Assembly (NCBI GenBank): GCA_025800395.1
Contig: JAOXRU010000503.1
Location: forward strand, 1-64,000
Origin: Flavobacteriaceae bacterium
GTDB lineage: Bacteria > Bacteroidota > Bacteroidia > Flavobacteriales > Flavobacteriaceae
Reading direction: 5' to 3'
Length of the DNA stretch: 64,000 nt
Position 1 is the stretch's first letter. Every line of letters begins with the position of its first letter. Shown here in pieces: positions 59,038 to 64,000 of the stretch. Below the pieces are notes generated by a model. The model was not told the origin of the DNA and made no database searches. It saw nothing but the letters and a program-made list of their open reading frames with translations. Made by a program: the position numbers and the translations under genes.

Positions 59038-60184
59038 TATGGAGCAACCAATAGCCATTACAGGTTTACATAGTATATCCGCTTTAGGAGGAGATAGAGA
59101 AGTAATATGGGAGGTTTATAAAAGCGGTGTTACTAAAATTCATAAGAATACCCAGAAACAATGGGTGGCATCTTTGGAAGCAACTGTTGCTTGTGAGTTA
59201 CACGATTTTTTAAAGAAGAATCTTCAATACAAAAATTTGGATAAAACGGTTATTATGGCGATAATAACTGCAGGTGTTGCGGTGCAAGAGGCAGGTTGGC
59301 ATAGTGGGGATGATTTTGGAATTAATTTGGGTTCTTCACGTGGGGCAACTACATTATTTGAAAAGTACCACCAACAGTTTTTAGAAGACGGTAGAACGGC
59401 ATTGTTGAGTTCGCCAACAACTACCTTGGGCAATATAGCTACCTGGGTGGCACAAGACCTACAAAGTAAGGGGCCAGAAATAAGCCATTCAATAACATGT
59501 TCTACTGCTCTACATGCTGTAATGAATGGTATTGCTTGGTTGCGTTCTGGTATGACTAAAAAATTTTTAGTAGGAGGTAGCGAAGCCCCACTTACTCCAT
59601 TTACCATTGCACAAATGCAAGCATTAAAGGTGTATAGTAAGCGGGATGATGATTATCCTTGTAGGGCCATGGATTTAAAAAAAACTGCTAATACCATGGT
59701 GCTTGGAGAGGGTGCAGCTATGGCGTGTTTGGAACTTGGAAAACAAGACAATGCCCTTGCATACATAGTAGGTGTTGGCTATGCAACAGAGCAGTTATCT
59801 CATGCGGTGTCTGTGAGTAAAGAAGCTGACTGTTTTCAGCAATCTATGGAAATGGCTTTACGGCATACCGATAAGGATGCTATAGATGTTGTGGTAATGC
59901 ATGCGCCAGGTACTATTCGAGGAGATGTGTCTGAATATAAAGCCATTGAGAATGTTTTTGGAAACCAAATACCTTGTGTTACTACCAATAAGTGGCAATT
60001 GGGGCATACTTTTGGAGCTTCTGGAATGTTGAGTTTAGAGCTTGCTGTTTTGATGCTACAACGGCAACAATTTGTACCAGTACCCTTTCTCCAACAAGAG
60101 GTTCCTTCTAAAATACAACAAATCTTGGTAAATGCTGTTGGCTTTGGCGGCAATGCAGTGAGTGTATTGTTGGAAAGGGCATAA
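59038..60184 (+). CDS. Beta-ketoacyl synthase (FabF-like), probable ATG at 59038
   Basis: MEQPIAITGLHSISALGG; ITCSTALHAVMNGI active-site Cys; VVVMHAPGTIRGD; TTNKWQLGHTFGASGML. Confidence 0.88.
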
Positions 60185-60188
60185 AAAA

Positions 60189-60213
60189 AGCGACAAAAAA
60201 TATGTCGCTCTTT
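60189..60213. terminator. Bidirectional terminator between convergent genes
   Basis: aaaaaaagcgaca...tgtcgctctttt. Confidence 0.65.
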
Positions 60214-60232
60214 TCTGTATGCTAACCCGATT

Positions 60233-62869
60233 TTAGAATTTGAATTGCAATCTACCATAATAGAATGCACCTGCAAACCCCATTTGAACCGCGTCCCAAT
60301 AGCCACCAGATTCGGTTTCTCCATCGGTTTGAGCAGTTGGATAGGTGTTTAGTAGATTGTTCCCCCCTAGGCTGATGCTCATGTTTTTTTGAATAGGAAT
60401 TTCCAAATTGGCATCTATGGTGGTTCTCGGGCTATAATAGTCTATATTGTTGGCAAAGTCGATCAGTTTTACTTTGCTAAATTGGTTTATTGCCGCAGTA
60501 ATGCCAAACCGATCGTGTTTCATATTCATATGGAACGCAAACTTATGATCTGGTGCAGAAGCCAATAAAAAGGCGCGTTCTCTTTGGCCAAAAAAGGTTT
60601 CTTTGTTCAAATTTTTATTGTGTATCTCTTTGATTTTCATGCTGTTGATGTTTCCGATGAAGTTTGCACTAAGGCGATAGTTGTCGAATTGTTTTTGCCA
60701 AGAGAAAACCATGTCTACACCAAGTGTATGGGTGTCCACTCCATTGGCAAAAAATTGGGCTTCATTTACATTGAGATTTAGGCTACTGGCGTCGAAATTT
60801 CCAGTGAGCACAATTCTGTCTTTGATAGCGATATAGTAGCTGTCTACAGTGGCTGTAATATTGCCGATATTCCATGTGATACCCAATGCGCCATTGAGAG
60901 CAGTTTCCTCTTTTAATTCGCCTATGCCAAATGCTTTGGTAATTGCTGTATTATTTGCAGCTAATAAGGTTTCTGATGCTAGGCCTCCTTGAAAATCTGT
61001 AAATCTTAGATTGTAGTATATCTGCACCAAAGAAGGTGCTCTAAATCCAGAACTGACAGAAGCACGTAGATTGAAGTTGTTGGAAGTCTTTATGCGCGCC
61101 GCAAGTTTTCCGTTTAGGGTGTTACCAAAATCAGAATAATTTTCAAATCGCGCTGCTGCGACTATAAGAAAGCGTTCGGTAACATCTAATTCTCCATCTA
61201 CATAAATAGAAAAATTGGATCGTGTTTCGTCTATCTCATTTGCAGGGCTAAAGCCAGGAAACCCCTGAGAGGCCCCTGGTCTTGCATTGCCGCTAATTGG
61301 ATCTGTGGGGGCTAGCTGTACGGCGGGGTTGGTAATGATATTTCCGTTGGTGTCAAAAGTAGCATAGGAGCCAGCTTCTCCTGCAAAAATCTGATATTTT
61401 TCTATGCGGTATTCGGCACCCATGGCTAGGTTGAAACCTACCAAAACGTCTTTCATGTATTTGGAAACATCTATTCCTGTTGTATTTTGTAGTAAGCTAT
61501 GTCCGCCGGCATCAAAAGTAGTTGGGGAATTGGTGTCTAAAGAGGCGTTGAGTGTACCTTTGATGGTGTAATGCATACGATTTCTTCCGAGGGTATTGTT
61601 GAGGTCCATTTTCCATCCGCTTTCGGTCTCTTTGCGCAGTCCAACAGAGGCGGAGTAGTCGGTAACTTTGGAGGTGATTCTCGGAGTGAAACCATTGGGG
61701 AAAATTGCGGTTACCACTCTTTCTCCATCGTTTCTAGTAAAAGCATAGGCATCGGTGTTTCTGTGGTTATAACCACCAAAAGCGTAAATATCCATACTTG
61801 AGTTGAGAGGGAACTTGCTATTTACAAATAAGTTGATCCCATTTAGTGCGGCCTCTCCAAAGCCACGTCGAAAATCATAACTAGGGCGAAGGGTTTTGTT
61901 TTTGTCTAGATATTCTAGGCTAAAATTGGCAAAGCCTTCTTCTTTTAATTTTAAGCCGTAATTAACCCCAAGTTTTAAAGAGCCTCCATCGAAATTTTGG
62001 TCTTCTGCTAAGGCGTTTCCGTCTTTGGAGGTGTGGAGACGATTGCCATCGGTATTGGGTGTGCCGAGAGGAAATGTGCCTTCGGCATTGGTGCTATAGG
62101 CTCCGTAGCTTATCAAGCCGCTGACTTCTTCTACATTGTCTTTTAGAACGATATTAATAACACCAGCAATAGCATCGGAGCCATATTGCGCTGCTGCACC
62201 ATCTCTAAGTATTTCTATGCGTTTGATGGCTGAGGCGGGAATGGTGTTGAGGTCGGTACCGGAGTTTCCTCTTCCTCTGGTACCAAATACATTTATGAGC
62301 GAAGAACTATGTCTTCTTTTACCATTGATGAGTACCAGCGTTTGATCGGGTCCCAATCCACGTAGGCTAGCTGGGTCTATATGATCTGCGCCATCGGAGC
62401 CAGACTGTTTGTTGGCGTTGAACGAAGGAGCAACATATTGCAAAATATTGTTGATTTCTATGCTACCTGCTTGGGTGCTCATGTCGGCCACATCTATAAT
62501 ATCTACCGCAACAGGGGTGTCGGTAGCTGTTCTTTTGGGGCTACGCGATCCTACAAGTTGAATTTCATCTAATTGTACAGTTCCATCTAATAGGGTTACG
62601 TTTAATACAGTTTGTCCCTTAGGAATAGTCAATTCTTGACTTTCGTATCCCATGGCGCTAAATACCAGAGTAGCGGTATGTGGTACGCTAATGCTGTAAT
62701 ATCCATCAAAATCAGTTACGACTCCATTGGTGGTTCCTTTTTCGAGTACCGTAATGGTGGGAAGTGGTTGGTTGTTGGTGTCAGTTACTGTGCCGCTAAT
62801 GGTGGTTTTTTGTGCATATGCAAGCATGCTAAAGGCTATAGCCATAGTCAATAATAGTTGCTTTTTCAT
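60233..62869 (-). CDS. TonB-dependent receptor, CarboxypepD_reg-like N-terminus
   Basis: MKKQLLLTMAIAFSMLAYAQKTTISGTVTDTNNQPLPTITVLEKGTTNGVVTDFDGYYSISVP; RGLGPDQTLVLINGKRRHSSSLINV; barrel ending FYYGRLQFKF. Confidence 0.94.
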   Translation of the reverse strand: MKKQLLLTMAIAFSMLAYAQKTTISGTVTDTNNQPLPTITVLEKGTTNGVVTDFDGYYSISVPHTATLVFSAMGYESQELTIPKGQTVLNVTLLDGTVQLDEIQLVGSRSPKRTATDTPVAVDIIDVADMSTQAGSIEINNILQYVAPSFNANKQSGSDGADHIDPASLRGLGPDQTLVLINGKRRHSSSLINVFGTRGRGNSGTDLNTIPASAIKRIEILRDGAAAQYGSDAIAGVINIVLKDNVEEVSGLISYGAYSTNAEGTFPLGTPNTDGNRLHTSKDGNALAEDQNFDGGSLKLGVNYGLKLKEEGFANFSLEYLDKNKTLRPSYDFRRGFGEAALNGINLFVNSKFPLNSSMDIYAFGGYNHRNTDAYAFTRNDGERVVTAIFPNGFTPRITSKVTDYSASVGLRKETESGWKMDLNNTLGRNRMHYTIKGTLNASLDTNSPTTFDAGGHSLLQNTTGIDVSKYMKDVLVGFNLAMGAEYRIEKYQIFAGEAGSYATFDTNGNIITNPAVQLAPTDPISGNARPGASQGFPGFSPANEIDETRSNFSIYVDGELDVTERFLIVAAARFENYSDFGNTLNGKLAARIKTSNNFNLRASVSSGFRAPSLVQIYYNLRFTDFQGGLASETLLAANNTAITKAFGIGELKEETALNGALGITWNIGNITATVDSYYIAIKDRIVLTGNFDASSLNLNVNEAQFFANGVDTHTLGVDMVFSWQKQFDNYRLSANFIGNINSMKIKEIHNKNLNKETFFGQRERAFLLASAPDHKFAFHMNMKHDRFGITAAINQFSKVKLIDFANNIDYYSPRTTIDANLEIPIQKNMSISLGGNNLLNTYPTAQTDGETESGGYWDAVQMGFAGAFYYGRLQFKF

Positions 62870-63396
62870 TTCCTTCATTTTAGTTAATACTCCGTCTGTT
62901 TTGTTTGCGCTAGAAGAGGAAGGATGATCTAAATATACGAAAAAACGTTAAATAAACTAAGAAAAAACTTATTATGCTAAAAAGAAAGCACTTTATAAGG
63001 CTTTCTATAGATTCATTTTGTCTTTCCTTATGCGTCGTTGTGATCTTTTCGAGCTATAAATAGCCCTTCAAAGCCACGCCTAGCCTGAGAAAATCAATAT
63101 AAACTGTGTGCGTAAGTTATATCGAACTCACGTTAAATAATATGGAATTGGTTGTCTTTTGGTTTTTTGGATATGAGGTAGATGGTGTTTTGAATATTTT
63201 TGTACGAAATCCAAAGTTTTTGATTAAAACTTAGTTTAGTACCTATTTTGCGAAAATGTTTTTATTGCAATGGAGGTTTAAAATAGGCGGTTAGCCAATG
63301 ATACATTCCTTTTTCGGATGTTGTTTTGGGTGCCAGATAGCATCCGATACTTCTGGAAGAAAAGTTTTTCTTTTTAAAAAAACTATAGGGAAGCGA

Positions 63397-64000
63397 TTAG
63401 TGATCTAGTTTTTCTTTGATTTTTAGAAGTTCTTGTTCTATAAACTGTAATTTGTTGTCATAGTCGGTTCCAAATTCTGGAATACGTCTGCAGAATACAT
63501 AGCGCACCCGCCATAGTTCTTTGATGTCTGCAGATTTGAAGGAGGTGTCTTCTATATTTTTGTGGTCTGCTCTAAGTGTAACATTGTTACCACTGCCATA
63601 AAACCTTCTAAAGATAATCTTGTCCTCTACCAGGGCAAATACAAGGGTGCCATTGTTGAGTTTTTTGATCACATTGGGGGGGACTTTTTCTCCCACAACG
63701 ATATCTTTGGGGTAGAAACCTTTGTCTTTGTTGGTCATTTCTAGTCCGGTAACCGTATATGCTCTGAAGTTTTTTGTAGGGTTGAGGGGTAATTGAATGG
63801 CGGGCAATTCTTCTACAAAGCTATCCTCTCTATATTGTAGTAGGTAATCCTGTTGATTAGATTCTGTAATACAGGGTATCTGTGCCAAGATAGGTGCATT
63901 TGCTTTTTTGGCATAATTGGATAAATCCGTTTTAAATTTCAACAATTCGTTTACGGTGATGTCTTCTGTAAGCAAATGGTCAATTTTTATGCTAAAATAT
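63397..64000 (-). CDS. C-terminal part of an XRE/S24-like transcriptional regulator, truncated by window edge
   Basis: Frame stays open to the edge (YFSIKIDHLLTEDITVNELLKF...); FRAYTVTGLEMTNKDKGFYPKDIVVGEKVPPNVIKKLNNGTLVFALVEDKIIFRRFY resembles S24 LexA/CI C-terminal fold. Confidence 0.65.
   Translation of the reverse strand, partial: YFSIKIDHLLTEDITVNELLKFKTDLSNYAKKANAPILAQIPCITESNQQDYLLQYREDSFVEELPAIQLPLNPTKNFRAYTVTGLEMTNKDKGFYPKDIVVGEKVPPNVIKKLNNGTLVFALVEDKIIFRRFYGSGNNVTLRADHKNIEDTSFKSADIKELWRVRYVFCRRIPEFGTDYDNKLQFIEQELLKIKEKLDH

Noticed and set aside
63000-63200. Partial resemblance of 'ctataaatagccctt' near 63055 to the TIR element interior
   Set aside because: Only about 12 bases match and neither element end is present; likely chance

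Overview
AT-rich chromosomal window from a Bacteroidetes, most likely a Flavobacteriaceae member. This is judged from gene content: DUF4270, CarboxypepD_reg-type TonB receptors, a TonB receptor + SGNH hydrolase pair, a short GT5 'glycogen synthase' next to panC/panD, and TAnnTTTG-like promoters. The window holds about 47 protein-coding genes and I saw no rRNA, tRNA or CRISPR. Recognisable housekeeping genes are radA, glyS, glmS, panC, panD, atpD-atpC, a biotin operon (bioF - DUF2007 - bioD - bioA, with a nearby beta-ketoacyl synthase) and an exonuclease III gene. The accessory content most worth a second look is: (1) a roughly 11 kb envelope locus at 34.0-45.3 kb, made of two paralogous pairs of secreted DUF3857 proteins flanking a 1095-aa TPR + MORN-repeat protein; each pair has one intact transglutaminase-like protein and one that has lost the catalytic residues; (2) a small dispersed terminal-inverted-repeat element at three loci, each ending within about 10 bp of the stop codon of a minus-strand gene; (3) a GC-rich, strongly structured intergenic element upstream of atpD; (4) a frameshifted DinB-like gene; (5) an esterase-fold protein lacking the nucleophilic serine; (6) a ketosynthase with an altered active-site His motif close to the biotin genes. 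All calls come from reading the sequence and ORF translations; no database search was run.
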